Shown here one piece after another: positions 22,310 to 33,729 of a stretch of 64,000 bases of DNA. The DNA is from Epiperipatus broadwayi (Eukaryota; Onychophora; Udeonychophora; Euonychophora; Peripatidae): positions 2,358,001 to 2,422,000 of the forward strand of contig JAQFVV010012496.1 of NCBI GenBank assembly GCA_028023455.1, given 5' to 3'. The notes under the pieces were generated by a model. That model did no database searches, was not told the origin of the DNA, and saw only the letters and a program-made list of their open reading frames with translations. Every line of letters starts with the position of its first letter. Within the stretch, counting starts at the first letter, position 1. The position numbers were made by a program, and so were the translations under genes.

Positions 22310-24690
22310 TGTCAATTTTGGATAGAAATTTATCACTCACAAGCTTCAGGCCGGTTGTTGATGGTACTGCAGTGTCATCTAATGGTGATTGAGCACATAT
22401 TCCACAACTACCAATAAAATATACAATTATGAGTTAAAAAAATGCAGTTATATTGTGCTTTTTAATTAATAATATGTTTAGTAAAACATTTATTCATTAA
22501 TTAACTTCAGTGCTCAGTTTTAAACTTTTTTAAATAAGATATTCAAAGTTTTTGGTATATTTTTATTTTGTGATAACGAGTTTTATTATTATAGGAAACC
22601 ATTATTGCTTTATTTTTTTAATGCAAGATTTTTGAATTTGCAATGAAGTTTGGGGGATTTTAGTATCAATCAATCTTCCTTTTAACAATTTTTCTTATTT
22701 CTGTAGTAGACCATCTGTTAGTTACTTTTAATGATAATGAATCTATTATTTTTAAATATTAATAAAGAGCAGCAATTATGCCATCTTCTGTAAATGCTCG
22801 ACTAAATCAAGTTATTATACAAATCACTGCTTGTAAGAAAAATTTACAAAAAAATATTCTGATATTACCTAGATTTTGCCAAATAAATTGCAGCAGCCTT
22901 ACAAATCTATTGCCAGAAATTTAAGAAATTAGATGAACAAATTTACAAACAGTCAGATGGTTCTCATTTAGTATTGAAACTGTAAGATTTGTATTCAAAT
23001 CTTAGTTTCACCTTAGTTCTGTTATCATTCTATCTCTCGCTCCTTTAGTATAGGTTTGCATGAATTCTGACTTTGAGTATCGGATTAGTGTGACCTGTAA
23101 ATTGTTTCAAAAAAAAATAATAAGAAAAATAAATATCATATATGCGCACATACTCCGATAGTTTTATTTTAAAAATAAACGCATTGCAAGGTACTATTAA
23201 ATTGCCGTGTGTAAGTTGTATAAAGTTAAATAATCCTATTAATTATTCTGACAGGTTTACATATTATTTTAATTTATAAAATAAATTAAAGAAATCAATA
23301 ATTATATTGTAAAATGTAAACATATTATTATTTAGGTCAGGTCCAGGTAATACTGAAATTATAAAAATAAATAAGTCTCAATTAAAAATAAAGATGTTTT
23401 TTAAAATATAGAAATTCCCCTGCTAATTAAAGGCAAGTCATAGTGGGAGGGGGGAAAGAGATGACAGAGCTAAAAGGTATTTAAACGTACGGAAACAAAA
23501 GAAAAAGGTTTGTTAAAAAAAAAAAAATCTTTTATAAATTACGTCATGCAAAAAGGTAAAATTTAAAAAGTGGTCAGATTGAAATTTCAACCTGTATTGC
23601 ATCCGTGACCTAAAGGGATGTATGGCACAGACCCGAGAGACTGCTGCATGGATGACGTGTTGCTTGATGGATCCCAGAGATAAGGAAAAAGAGAATAAAA
23701 AGCCACAACTGATTGTTAAAATGATCAATGAGAGGCCAGAACCAGAAACGTTAAATTACAATTATGCTGTTAATTATTATATTTCTTGCGATCCGAATTT
23801 TATATCTAGCAATGTGCCAAGAGTAGGCGCCGTGCGACGCTCCTCCGGACTGATGGCTATACAATATTAAAATTCCCACGAAATGTGATAAACCTAGAAT
23901 TCTGCTACTTTCGTTGAATAAATCTTTCCCTAAATGTGACTGCTATTGAACCAGGAAACTCAGACTCTCCAACAAGTGTGCACACTTAAATGAACTAAAG
24001 GTAACCAGATACCCAAGAATAAAATTGTTTTGAACTCTAATTAAACTCTATATTTCTAATATGTTAATTTCATTTTCAAATTCTACTATTATGTAATTCT
24101 AAAATTAAAAATATGCAATTTTCTATAATAATGCTCTTTTGTAATGAACCTCGTAACTTAATCTATTTATCATTATTCTACTTGGTATCCAAAATTTTAT
24201 TGTATTCATTAAAATTATATTTCATGCCCACGTGGTTTCCGAGCTGATGTTTTTTTTTATTATTAATTCGCACAGGAGCTACCCTCCTCTGCGGATTGAT
24301 ATCATAACAGAAACTCATGTTGGTTAATAATTTTCAGCTCGGGAATCATAGAATGAATTTAATATGCTTTATAAAAACGAGATCTAGATTATTAGTTAGT
24401 GTATTTGTTAATGGGCTATCATTCATTTTAAGTTAGTTAAATCTTAAATAAATAATAATGTTAAGAAGAAAAGGGGGGGGGGGTTAATGATAGTAAATTA
24501 AATGCTAGTCGTGTGGAGATTGGGGATAAATTCATATTATTTTGCCAAGCATAAAATAAATAAATGTGTTTGCATTAGAGTTGTGAACTGCGTTAGTTAT
24601 CGATACATGAATTTTTAAATTGCAGAAAATGTAAAGGAGGTACTGTAAACATGTTGTTCTCACACTTAAGGAACGTACAAAAAATATAAT
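22310..24690. other. Non-genic stretch, partly less AT-rich
   Basis: 23580-23860 is more GC-balanced and holds overlapping open frames on both strands (23513-23728 minus, 23622-23870 plus), but neither has a motif I recognise; it may be part of an unidentified repeat. An 11-base poly-G run sits at 24473-24483. The remainder shows nothing. Confidence 0.4.
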
Positions 24691-24699
24691 AGCACGGAA

Positions 24700-24930
24700 C
24701 CTTGTCACGCGGTCGGGGATGGAAAGCCTAAGACCTCGTACCGATACCGCGCTCGTGACCACTCCTAAGGGCTCCGCCCGATGTTTGGCCATCCCTCTCC
24801 TATTCCTATACTAATTACCTTGTCATGCGGTCAGGGATGGAAAGGCTATGACCTCATACCGATACCGCGCTCATGACGTACCTACAGGGCTCCGATCCAA
24901 CGTTTGATCATCCCACCAGTCTCCAACATT
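24700..24930 (-). repeat. Tandem pair of tRNA-derived SINE-like units
   Basis: Two ~115-bp units (about 24702-24800 and 24822-24915) on the minus strand, both relatively GC-rich. Each contains a GAGTGGTCACGAGCGCGG-like tRNA 5' half (A box), ATCGGTACGAGGTCTTAGG and CCATCCCCGACCGCGTGAC, where a functional unit would carry a B box of the GGTTCGATCCCC type. The B box is mutated in both copies. The minus open frame at 24532-24792 is a shadow. Confidence 0.6.
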
Positions 24931-24959
24931 TCTTCTGCGATTATCCTTTTAGAAAGCCG

Positions 24960-25480
24960 ATTCTCTTATAGCTTGGCAGTATCTCAGGCTACCGCAGGTC
25001 GCTTTAATAATAAATATAAAGTTTATGCTGGGTCTAGCTCCACTCCTCCACATCTGCTAATTTTTAGTAAGTTATTAGAATAGACATTAATATTATAAAG
25101 CAAATGGGGTGATAGCCTTGTAGATGAATGCACTCCTCATTAAGATATCGTAGCGTGTCTCATAACCTTCGTCCTCTAAATGTGAGGCATGAGATGTAGT
25201 TCATATTGACACCCAGGTAGCGTAATATATTTACCTATGTAAAGTAGCCGCAATTTAATACTTAAATTATCTATATCCATGTCTGTGTGTCTGCTTAATT
25301 TAGAATAATAATTAGTACCAATCATAGCAATGAACAGTAAGAATATAGTAGTAGTCCGTAAGGTGAAACCATTAGTTAGAGTCTCTTGTTTACCTGACCA
25401 CCGAGCCTAGAAAATAGTGCTATTGTTATGGTAGATGCATTGTCATGTGGGTTTTGTTGTGAATAAAATTACCGGGTTTG
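24960..25480. other. Unclassified, moderately GC-rich stretch
   Basis: Sequence between the tRNA-like pair and the next tRNA-like unit. It may belong to one larger retroelement, but no coding motif or terminal repeat was found. Confidence 0.3.
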
Positions 25481-25487
25481 AATGCGG

Positions 25488-25600
25488 TATTGCAGACCCT
25501 GAACCCACCTGTCGTGCCGCGATTCGAACGTGGTGATGGACTTTTGCAACATGTTAACAAGGCATACAAAATCTTACCATTACAGTATTGGGCAGTTCTT
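25488..25600 (-). repeat. tRNA-like (SINE-type) sequence
   Basis: On the minus strand CCACGTTCGAATCGCGG forms a T arm with a 7-base TTCGAAT loop (4 of 5 stem pairs), followed by CACGACA where an acceptor 3' strand would lie. Upstream, GTAATGGTAAGA resembles an A box and GCCTTGTTAACATGTTGC an anticodon-arm region. The 5' acceptor strand does not match, so this is a tRNA-derived repeat rather than a tRNA gene. The 96-codon plus-strand frame at 25478-25768 overlaps it and has no recognised domain. Confidence 0.45.
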
Positions 25601-25769
25601 CTAATTTGTGCAATCTTGCTTCACTTGAAAATGGTCCGCAGTTGTCATAAAATAGCAGCCCATGTTCGCTTCCAGGGAATTTTTAGCACTTTTTGCCTTT
25701 GGCTGCTAACCACTGCCTTGATTGGTAACTTTACAATCTTCTGGGATGCTATAATTTCTGTGATGTAAA

Positions 25770-26440
25770 ATGAAGTCTTTGATTTTGGTCTGCACAGACT
25801 GAAAAGATTGTGATAGTCCGTCGCCTATTAAATATGTTTTTCTGTTAATATTAATCTTTAGAAATTATAAAATGTTAAGAGTTATTTAAGCTTTTTTTTA
25901 CATGCTTTTTATTAGAAATATTAAGCCGCATATGATCTCCTAGGCAACGTGAAAGAATTTTTATTATTTATTCTTATCGGATATGATACTCCCTTAACTT
26001 CCACATTATTTTTTTATGTTGAAAATAACCCAAAGCAGTGCTGCTTGAATTTCTGTTTTTGCACCATTGTTTGTTAAGAATAGCTCTGCCAATACACCTT
26101 AAAATTGGTAAAAGTGAAGGAGCGGAACTTATATGATGTCCAGCACCTGAATGATCAGATCAATTTTCTGTCGATTCGTCAACTTTTATGAATCTGTAAG
26201 TTTGATGTCTTAAATAATATCAGAAAAGTCAAGTCAGACTCTTAACTAATAACTTTTCTTGCAATATTTAATTATTTATCTGCAATTATTAATAAGAATT
26301 TTATTATATTCCTAAATTATAAGTAATTGTTGCAAAAGCGCACAGTAGTTATTGATAAATATAGTTGTCAATGCCTTCATATGGATGAAGATACTCTCAC
26401 TGCACTCCTGTCGAAAAACAATAAAGGCGAAAACATCTGT
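25770..26440. other. Non-genic stretch
   Basis: No supported feature. The open frame at 26327-26611 begins here but runs into the FB1 copy, which argues against a gene. Confidence 0.4.
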
Positions 26441-26449
26441 CAGACTTCA

Positions 26450-27665
26450 TATGTTCACCATTTCTTATGCTTGCTTATAACTGTTATTAAAATAGACAGA
26501 ACTCTCCATACAGTAGTGCCACTCAGTGCAAGCCAGAGTAATCAATGGATACCAGAAGGCTTGTGCATAAAATCCCTATCTAGTGCCTACTCATCCAAAT
26601 CTCCAGACTAGTTTCTGGCTTGTGGCCTTCGTCAGTGAAGAGCCTGGATCTTAGGATCAAATGCAACTCTCCAGCAACCACCTTTTATCTCTTCTTAACT
26701 ACAAAACTATGAGAATAAAATTAAAAATACACTATTTTCAATCCAAGCTCATTAGCTTATATAGTCATATAGGTCTGAAATCAGTTCAGTACCCATACAT
26801 TTTGGTATCTTTGGTTTTTTAATAACCATAGCCACCACTACCCTATTAGGCAGGATTGGTATTAAACCACTAAAAATCACATGATCACCATTTTTTATGC
26901 TTGCTCATAACTGTTATTAAAATAGGCAAAACTCTTCATACAGTAGTGTGACTCAGTGCAAGCTAGAGTAATCAATGGATGCCAGAAGGCCTATACATAA
27001 AATGCCTATCTAGTGCCTACTCATCCATATTCACAGAGTAGTTTCTGGCTAACTCATTGACAAGGCCACAAGCCAGAAACTAGTCTGGGGATATTGGATG
27101 AGTCGCACTAGATAGGGATTTTATGCACAAGCCTTCTGGCATCCATTGATTACTCTGGCTTGCACTGAGTGGCACTACTGTATGGAGAGTTTTGCCTATT
27201 TTAATAACAGTTATGAGGAAGCATAAGAAATGGTGATCATGTGATTTTTAGTAGTTTAATACCAATGCTGCCTAATAGGGTAGTGGTGGCTATAGTTATT
27301 AAAGAACCAAAGACACCAAAATGTATGGGTACTGAACTGAATTCAGACCTATATGACTATATAAGCTAATGAACTTAGATTGAAAATACAGTATTACTGT
27401 GTTTTCAAATTTTATTCTCATAGTTTTGTAGTTAAATAGAGATAAAAGGTGGCTGCTGGAGGGTTGCATTAGATCCTAAGATCCAGATGCAGTGCTCTCA
27501 GATCCAAGGCTCCTCACTGATGAAAGCCACAAGCCAGGAACTAGTATGGGGATATTGGATGAGTAGGCACTAGATAAGGATTTTATGCACAAGCCTTCTG
27601 GCATCCATTGATTACTCTGTCTTGCATTGAGTGGCACTACTGTATGGAGAGTTTTGCCTGTTTTA
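26450..27665. repeat. FB1 foldback element, compound (copy 6)
   Basis: At least three arms. A plus-oriented arm starts at about 26500 (ACTCTCCATACAGTAGTGCC). A second partial arm starts near 26930, followed near 27055 by a short turn into inverted arms ending at about 27190 (CTGTATGGAGAGTTTTGCC) and again at about 27660 with the same terminus. Blocks such as GACTAGTTTCTGGCTTG and its complement ACAAGCCAGAAACTAGTC recur in alternating orientation. The arrangement implies nested or tandem insertion, or rearrangement, of the same family. Confidence 0.9.
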
Positions 27666-27669
27666 AATG

Positions 27670-28485
27670 TCAGATTTGTTGGAGCGATGAGATTTATCGC
27701 AGTTTGTCATCACTTTACCTTCTTACTGAGAGTAGATAGATATTCATTTTCCCATCAATATTAATTGATTAACTACATTAGCATTTCTCAATCTGAATTT
27801 AAATCTAAATCCTACATGTTATAATAGATACATATCTATTGCATCTTGAAGCTTTTTATTTTTTTGAATGTATAATGCAATATTTCAATTTTTTTTTTCT
27901 TTTTCAAATCTTATTTGGTAATGCATGTTTGCTTGTTTTTATTCTTCCATTTCAACAATGCTTTTAGGGTCATTATCAAAATCTTATGTACCTTTTACTG
28001 TAGAATTTTACTTTAGAATTATAGAGATAAAGGTTTGATAATAATCATAAAATATGTAATCAAAATGCTGAAATAAAAACCAAACACATTATTTACATGT
28101 TAATAAATAACATATGAAAGAAAATATGTGTCTAACACTTGTGGTAATAGAATGTGTCAAATTTTAAAAGAAAAAGATATTAATATAAATCTTGTCGGTA
28201 TACATTTGTTTGGATTTGTTACACATATTATAACAATCATTAGTAAATAATTTTCCAAATTAGAAAATATACCAGTTGATAGATTAGTTATTATTATGAC
28301 AAATTAATTTCATGATCAGAGCAAGAAGCTCAGCGTTCAAACTTAGTCTATAATTATTATGTAACTAGTTTTATATCAGAACGACTGGCTCTTCATTTAG
28401 TGACTTATTGTGCAGTCCATATTTTGATTGGCAGTGATCCTTTGTCATTCTCAATCTAACTGGACCATTTTTTAATCTTGAATTA
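27670..28485. other. AT-rich stretch, nothing recognised
   Basis: Likely includes the 3' untranslated tail of the LINE pseudogene that lies to its right on the minus strand. No motif is identifiable. Confidence 0.4.
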
Positions 28486-28489
28486 ATTT

Positions 28490-30195
28490 TTAATTAGCAT
28501 GCCTGAGGGTAGGCTGTTCATCCAGTGGCCTAAGTTGCCCCCAACTGTCCCTGAAGAGCTTTTCTGGCGTTAATAAGTGATCCCTGAACATAGTAGTCTG
28601 AATACATTTTTTACACACCTCCCATGGTTCTTTACTTCCTTGGTTAAAAACAAAATAATTCCTCGTTAACCACACGGTATGAAGCAGGAACATTCCCATT
28701 TTAATTGCAGCAAAGGCACCACTCTTTATAGCATCCCTAATTCTTAGAATTTTCATGTTAGCTGGCAGTACTCTGGTTATGATATTTTGTTTAACAGGAC
28801 TCAAAAGTGGGCAAGCAGTAAAAATATGTTCAATAGTTTCATCCGCCACTCTACATAAGTTACATAGTGGTTCTATTTTTGACAAATTTCTATGATATGC
28901 CAAAAAATGATTTGTTGGCAAGGCTTTCAAATTAAATTTTATGATAAAGTCAATATGTTTCGCTTCCAAATAGCAAAATTTTAGTTTTCCGATTAGTAAT
29001 TTGGTAGATAAATCAAGCTCAGCAGTTAAATCAGTAATGTTTGCATGCATGTATTTGTAAACTCTCCAGTAAGTGTTAGTGTTGTCAATAATTGAAGCCA
29101 TAACTTTGAAGAATTTGTTGGCATATGCTAGCAGCTCCATGACCCACTTACTTTGTATGGGTGGTGGCATGTCCACTGGAAATCTTGCATTCATTGCCTT
29201 AAGCACTGATAGGGATTTCTGAAATGAAAAAGTGTCGAGATCATGCAACCCAAGCCTGTTTAGGTCTTTCGGTCTCTGCATCTTGGCTAAACTAATGGTT
29301 ACTGTTTTCTTCTTCCACAAGATGCCAGTGTAGACTGAGTTTATTGCATTCTGAAAGGACGTGATTGGTTTAAGAAGCGGCATGAAGTAATTAATTCGGG
29401 GAAGCACCATGTTAATCAGTGCTGTCTTACCCGGGAGTGATAAGTAGATTCCTGAGAGAGCAAGCTTCTTGGTTTTTTCTAGAATGCTGTTTTGCAGTGC
29501 TCTTCTCGTAGCCGATGTGGACATGGGAAATCGAAGAAATTTTTGAGGTTTCCACGAGAATCTTGAAGAAATTGCTGTTGTCCGAAGGATCTTCCAAGTA
29601 GCAGATTTCTGAGTTTATCCTTAGCCCATATCTCTGTGTATTCATCCAGCAGTTTATATAGTTTGGGCAAGTATTTATGCAAGGGGAGAAGACTGTAATG
29701 TCATCCACATGATATGTGATGAACTTCCTCCCCTAACACTGAGACAAATACCCCAGGAAGATGTTTCTCAATAGCTGTTAATAGAGGCTTTACATAGGCT
29801 ATGAAACACAGGGTGCTAAGAGGTGACACCTGGGGGTATTGATAGATGTGGTTTAAACCCTGGGGCCAAAGAGCCATCCAATGATGTATATATTGGTCTA
29901 CTTAGCAGCAGATTTGCTATGATTCTGATGTAGACTTTGGGTACCCTGTAGCGCTCCAAAATTGAAAATAATTTTGCAGGCACTTTACGGAGTCAAATGC
30001 GCTGCGAAGTTCACCTGCACCACAATATGTCCTGGTGTCTTTTTGGTCCTTATATACTCCACCAATAAAGCAAATCTCCTTACTGCCTCAATGGTGGATG
30101 ATCCCTTGTGGGAAAATTGGTGCAAGGAAATTTTACTGAGCAGCCGCTGTTGGATCTTATCCTTAACAATGATTCAATGATTTTTATTAATAATG
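28490..30195 (-). pseudogene. LINE ORF2 pseudogene, RT plus zinc-knuckle C-terminus
   Basis: Remnant of a LINE ORF2 polyprotein (L1/Tx1-like by its C-terminal zf-RVT type knuckle; clade inferred). The last 344 codons (28490-29524) are uninterrupted: residues ~28-100 are the post-RT thumb (LSLPGKTALINMVLPRINYF, then MQRPKDLNRLGLHDL), and residues 221-238 form a knuckle C-x2-C-x8-H-x4-C. Upstream the RT is broken by frameshifts but its blocks are in order: EAVRRFALLVEY and PGHIVVQVNF near 30020-30110, AFDSV (motif A) in a shifted frame near 29990, VPKVYIRIIANLLLSRPIY near 29915, a PPGVTSLSTLCFIAYV block near 29820 (motif B, QG-x-PLSP-like) and FITYHVDDITVF near 29700-29735 (motif C; the family normally has YADD). 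No endonuclease is visible upstream, so the copy is 5' truncated. The long intact 3' ORF suggests it is younger than the LINE at 46 kb. Confidence 0.88.
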
Positions 30196-30224
30196 GGGTT
30201 ACTGCTCAGCTTCTCTATTGCTGC

Positions 30225-30540
30225 ATCTCAGTGCACTTAACATATACTTCTATTAGAAACATAAGGGGCGAGATTAATCATAGAATCAAAGTTAGGGTGA
30301 GGAAAATATGCTTACATGTTTGAAAAGAAAAGTTTGGTCACATAATAAAAAATTATGCTGAAAATGCAGATCTCATAATAAAGTGTAGAGAAATGTATGT
30401 TAAGATTAATAAGAAGAAATCTAAGAAAAATTTACAAATAAGGAAATAAATCGACACTATTGACATCACTGAAGGAATTAATATACCGAAATGGAGTTTG
30501 ATTGGGCATGGAATTAGCAGAACCCTTTTTTGCTGTTTCG
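30225..30540 (+). pseudogene. LINE C-terminal tail fragment
   Basis: In plus frames separated by stops, IRNIRGEINHRIKVR resembles the conserved segment after the RT thumb of endonuclease/RT LINEs (family R-x-KIRNEEIR-x-RTKV), and IDTIDITEGINIPKW with LIGHGISR matches the DI...KW-x-W-x-GHV-x-R block. This is a different lineage from the zinc-knuckle LINE immediately to its left, and in opposite orientation. It is short, with several stops, so the call rests on two short blocks only. Confidence 0.45.
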
Positions 30541-30882
30541 AATTAACGTTTATTATTGTTACTATTTGATTCTAGTGGTTCTTATCAGAACTATAATTGA
30601 TTGATGTATTATATTAGTCTTATATTCTTCACATATATATATATATATTTCTAGCTATATAAAAATTGAGTCAATTATTTGTTTATACCTATTATTTAAA
30701 TACAGGTATATCCATAAGCACATTAGTATTTAACATCTGCTTTGTAATGCCTTATCAAAGTCAATAACCTTCTTTTAGCATGAATACTGAATTAAAATTA
30801 TAATTAGTTTAGCAAACAATATTTATTATCAATTATTACATACATGATTGAATCTAGTTATCAATTAGTGATAAGAATATAC

Positions 30883-30886
<4 letters not shown>

Positions 30887-30935
<49 letters not shown>

Positions 30936-30940
30936 TATTG
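30887..30940. repeat. (TTA)n then (TA)n microsatellite
   Basis: About 14 consecutive TTA units followed by a short TA tract. It generates a poly-Asn stretch in a spurious minus-strand frame. Confidence 0.98.
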
Positions 30941-30944
30941 AAAT

Positions 30945-31600
30945 AGATTGCCAATCGTGAGTTGGATTTAAATTTTTGTAACGAAATTTTTGTTTATATA
31001 TTTTAGCACCCATGCATAGATAAAGGAGTAACGGTATATATGTGTTCAAAATAAATAGTTTATTTTTGATTTAGTTTCAGCTAAATAAATTTATATTTTA
31101 AAAAAATTATTTGTAAGACAGGAAATCAAATATTTTTTTTTAATGAAGAAGGTTATTTAAAACAAGGTTTTATTAATTATAACTAAAAAGATGATATTAA
31201 TTAAGAAAAATTTTGATAAACTAGTTTATCGGAGTATTAAATTCCTTAAAAACTGATCTTATATCGAGATTAACCTTTGCCTCTACGTTTTGGGCTCAAA
31301 TGTTTTAAAATTTTAATTATAATAAGAGGTTAAGATAAACTGACTATAATTTCCCTCACTATGTTTTTTTTAATCTATGAAATTTTGTATAAAAATGTTG
31401 GTTTAATTAAAAATAATTACCGGCTTGTCCTGATGAAAATTTTTGCTTGAAAAAGAAATTGTATAATTAGGCTATCTCAAAAATAGTTTTATCTTTTCTT
31501 ATTTTGCCGGTTCTTCGAGTAGAATTGCCAATGCTGGTAAATCAATGGACTTAAAAAAGACATTTCTAAGTATTTGAAGCAACTGTCATGTAAAGCCACC
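30945..31600. other. AT-rich stretch, nothing recognised
   Basis: No supported feature. Confidence 0.4.
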
Positions 31601-31604
31601 AAAG

Positions 31605-31680
31605 AATTTCTTCCTGAGTGTGGATCTTGCAACCAGGATGTCTAGCTCTATCGGCTGAACTAACTCCAACTTAGTACCAA
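31605..31680 (-). repeat. tRNA-derived SINE head
   Basis: On the minus strand GTTAGTTCAGCCGATAGAGC is a good tRNA 5' half with A box (about 31645-31664), and GGTTGCAAGATCC (31622-31634) is a near-consensus B box with suitable spacing. There is no paired acceptor stem, so this is a SINE or tRNA relic. Confidence 0.6.
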
Positions 31681-31689
31681 CTAGTCACA

Positions 31690-32470
31690 TGCATATCATT
31701 TGCAGTTATAATAAACACGCTTCTCAACAGTGGAAGTTATTCAAATTTAATATTTACTAATTGTGATTAAATGCATGGAAAATCATTAACAGTATTTCAC
31801 TAGCGAAGGACAAATGAGCTCTTCGTCATTTCAAAAATTAAAACATACGGACATATATTTAATTCTAACCTCATAATGAAATAATCTCTCCTCAGCGATA
31901 TATTGACTTTAGGTAACTGTATTTTAGCTGTATTTCTCTTCAGAAAATACTCTTTGCATTTTAATTATGCTCTATAATACATAATTTTTTATTTATCAAA
32001 TTTCACATATTTATATGCAGTATGCCTGCTGATTATTTAAAAGTGACAAATGTATGTAACTACCTTTTTAAAAAAAGTATCTGTCTTCGGTAGTTGCCCA
32101 TGAAATTTTTAAGCAGGAGTATTTTTTTTTTATATAGAATCGCTGTCAAAAAGTAATCAAGGACAACAAAATGGTGCATTTCTCATTTTACAACCACATG
32201 GCAATCATTGTTAAATCTTCTAATGTATTTTTTTATTTTTACTAACTGCTGTTTGACAAATATCTGGAGTAGATCGACCTTTACTTTTCAATGTTTTCAT
32301 GTAATGATAATTAGGAAAATATATTTTTTTATATATATTCAACACTAACATCTGTCATGATAGACATTAAAATATTTCTTTTATTATTCTGTTATATTTT
32401 TCCATAATAAATATTTATATGTTAATTTATAAATGTTATTTACAAAGGGAAAAACCGGGATATTTAACTG
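31690..32470. other. AT-rich stretch, nothing recognised
   Basis: No supported feature. Just right of it, at about 32552-32580, CTGCCAC and GTGGCAG form a small stem-loop of unknown meaning. Confidence 0.4.
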
Positions 32471-32672
32471 CTCATCCTAAACGAAAACAATAAAAATGAA
32501 TTCTCTGAAGAGAAACGGAATAGATAAAAATACCATGCTCAAATAACTACTGACGCTGCCACAGCAAGCAGCTTCAGTGGCAGTACTTATGCACATCGAT
32601 AAAAACAAACATGAATCTCTATAAACGTTTTTGAAATTCTCTAAATATATCGTTTCTGAATAGAATCTCAAG

Positions 32673-33724
32673 TACACCTGGGTCTCGTTTTACACGATAG
32701 ATAGGTTCCTCAGAAAACACGCGCAAACGAAATCGCGCAAAAATAGATGTAACTTACATTGAAAAAGGGGGGATGCGGTCTGCAATTTTTCAAAATTCGT
32801 GTAAAAGCAAAGCACCAACGTAAAATTACTTTAAAATTCGCGCAAAAAAAAGTATAAGGAAATAAAATATAACTAATAAAAAATTTCAAATTTGAAAAAA
32901 ATTGATACAAGACAAACTTTTTTTTAACTATAATATTTAATTTTATTCAAAATAATATATTTTTATGCATAATTTACAGTAATTTGCATTTTTATACACG
33001 TTTTAATTATTATAGCTATTTGCCGAAAAACACGTACGTTTGCAAACAACTAGCGCCAACTTCACACTCATGTTGTAACAGTGGTTTTCTCGTGACAATG
33101 TAATTAGTAATTAATCTTTGAGACGATTTTATTAATTGTTTATGAAACTAACAGCTAAAAATTAAATTCTTATTTTTGTCTTTAATTTTCAATTCGGTTT
33201 AAAAATCAAATTTCACATTAATTTCAAGTCGCAATAAATAATTTTTAAATTATTAATTACAATTAAAAATCAGATTTTAATTTTTAATTGTCAAATTTAA
33301 TTGTGCCCACTGCTATTACTGATCTTTTAAAAATAAACTTGTGGACACTAAATAATTAATAATTGATTACGTTCTTTTTTAAAAAGCAAAAACAGAATGT
33401 GATTTAAAATGCAAAATTAACACGCACAATGTAAAATGTGGAAATTATGATTTTAATTTCATTATTGCATAAAATCTTACTATTATAAAGCACTGAAAAA
33501 TATTGAAATTACTAAGATGAAAGTCGAATTCCAATAATGTGCTATTACTTTCAATATAACGTAAGTGCGCGAAATTTATTATTTAAAGTAATAGCGCATT
33601 ATCAGAGTTCATACACCTGGGTCACTTTTTATGTGGACTTATTTAACACACTTCCGGTGAAACACCAATCGCGTAACTTCAAAATCATGTTAAATAAGTC
33701 CGCGTAAAAAGAGACCCAGGTGTA
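32673..33724. mobile_element. TA-flanked non-autonomous DNA transposon, copy A
   Basis: Element of about 1.05 kb bounded by TA dinucleotides (32673-32674 and 33723-33724) with terminal inverted repeats CACCTGGGTCTC then GTTTTA...CG at the left and the complement at the right. It contains no transposase. TA target duplication and short TIRs fit a Tc1/mariner-type or similar TA-specific transposase acting in trans (inference). Near the right end an additional internal copy of the terminus (about 33610-33645) forms a terminal palindrome with the right end through TGTTAAATAAGTCC-like arms. The copy at 62.6 kb lacks this left arm of the palindrome. Open frame 32710-32910 (minus) is inside the element and not a gene. 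Confidence 0.92.
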
Positions 33725-33729
33725 TTGCT

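Noticed and set aside
25488-25600. Functional tRNA gene
   Set aside because: The T arm is good but the acceptor 5' strand and cloverleaf are missing.
25478-25768. 96-codon plus-strand open frame that looks membrane-like
   Set aside because: Its first third overlaps a tRNA-derived sequence on the other strand and no family is recognisable.
26327-26611. 94-codon open frame
   Set aside because: Its second half is FB1 repeat sequence.
30861-31049. Poly-Asn minus-strand frame
   Set aside because: It is only the translated TTA microsatellite.
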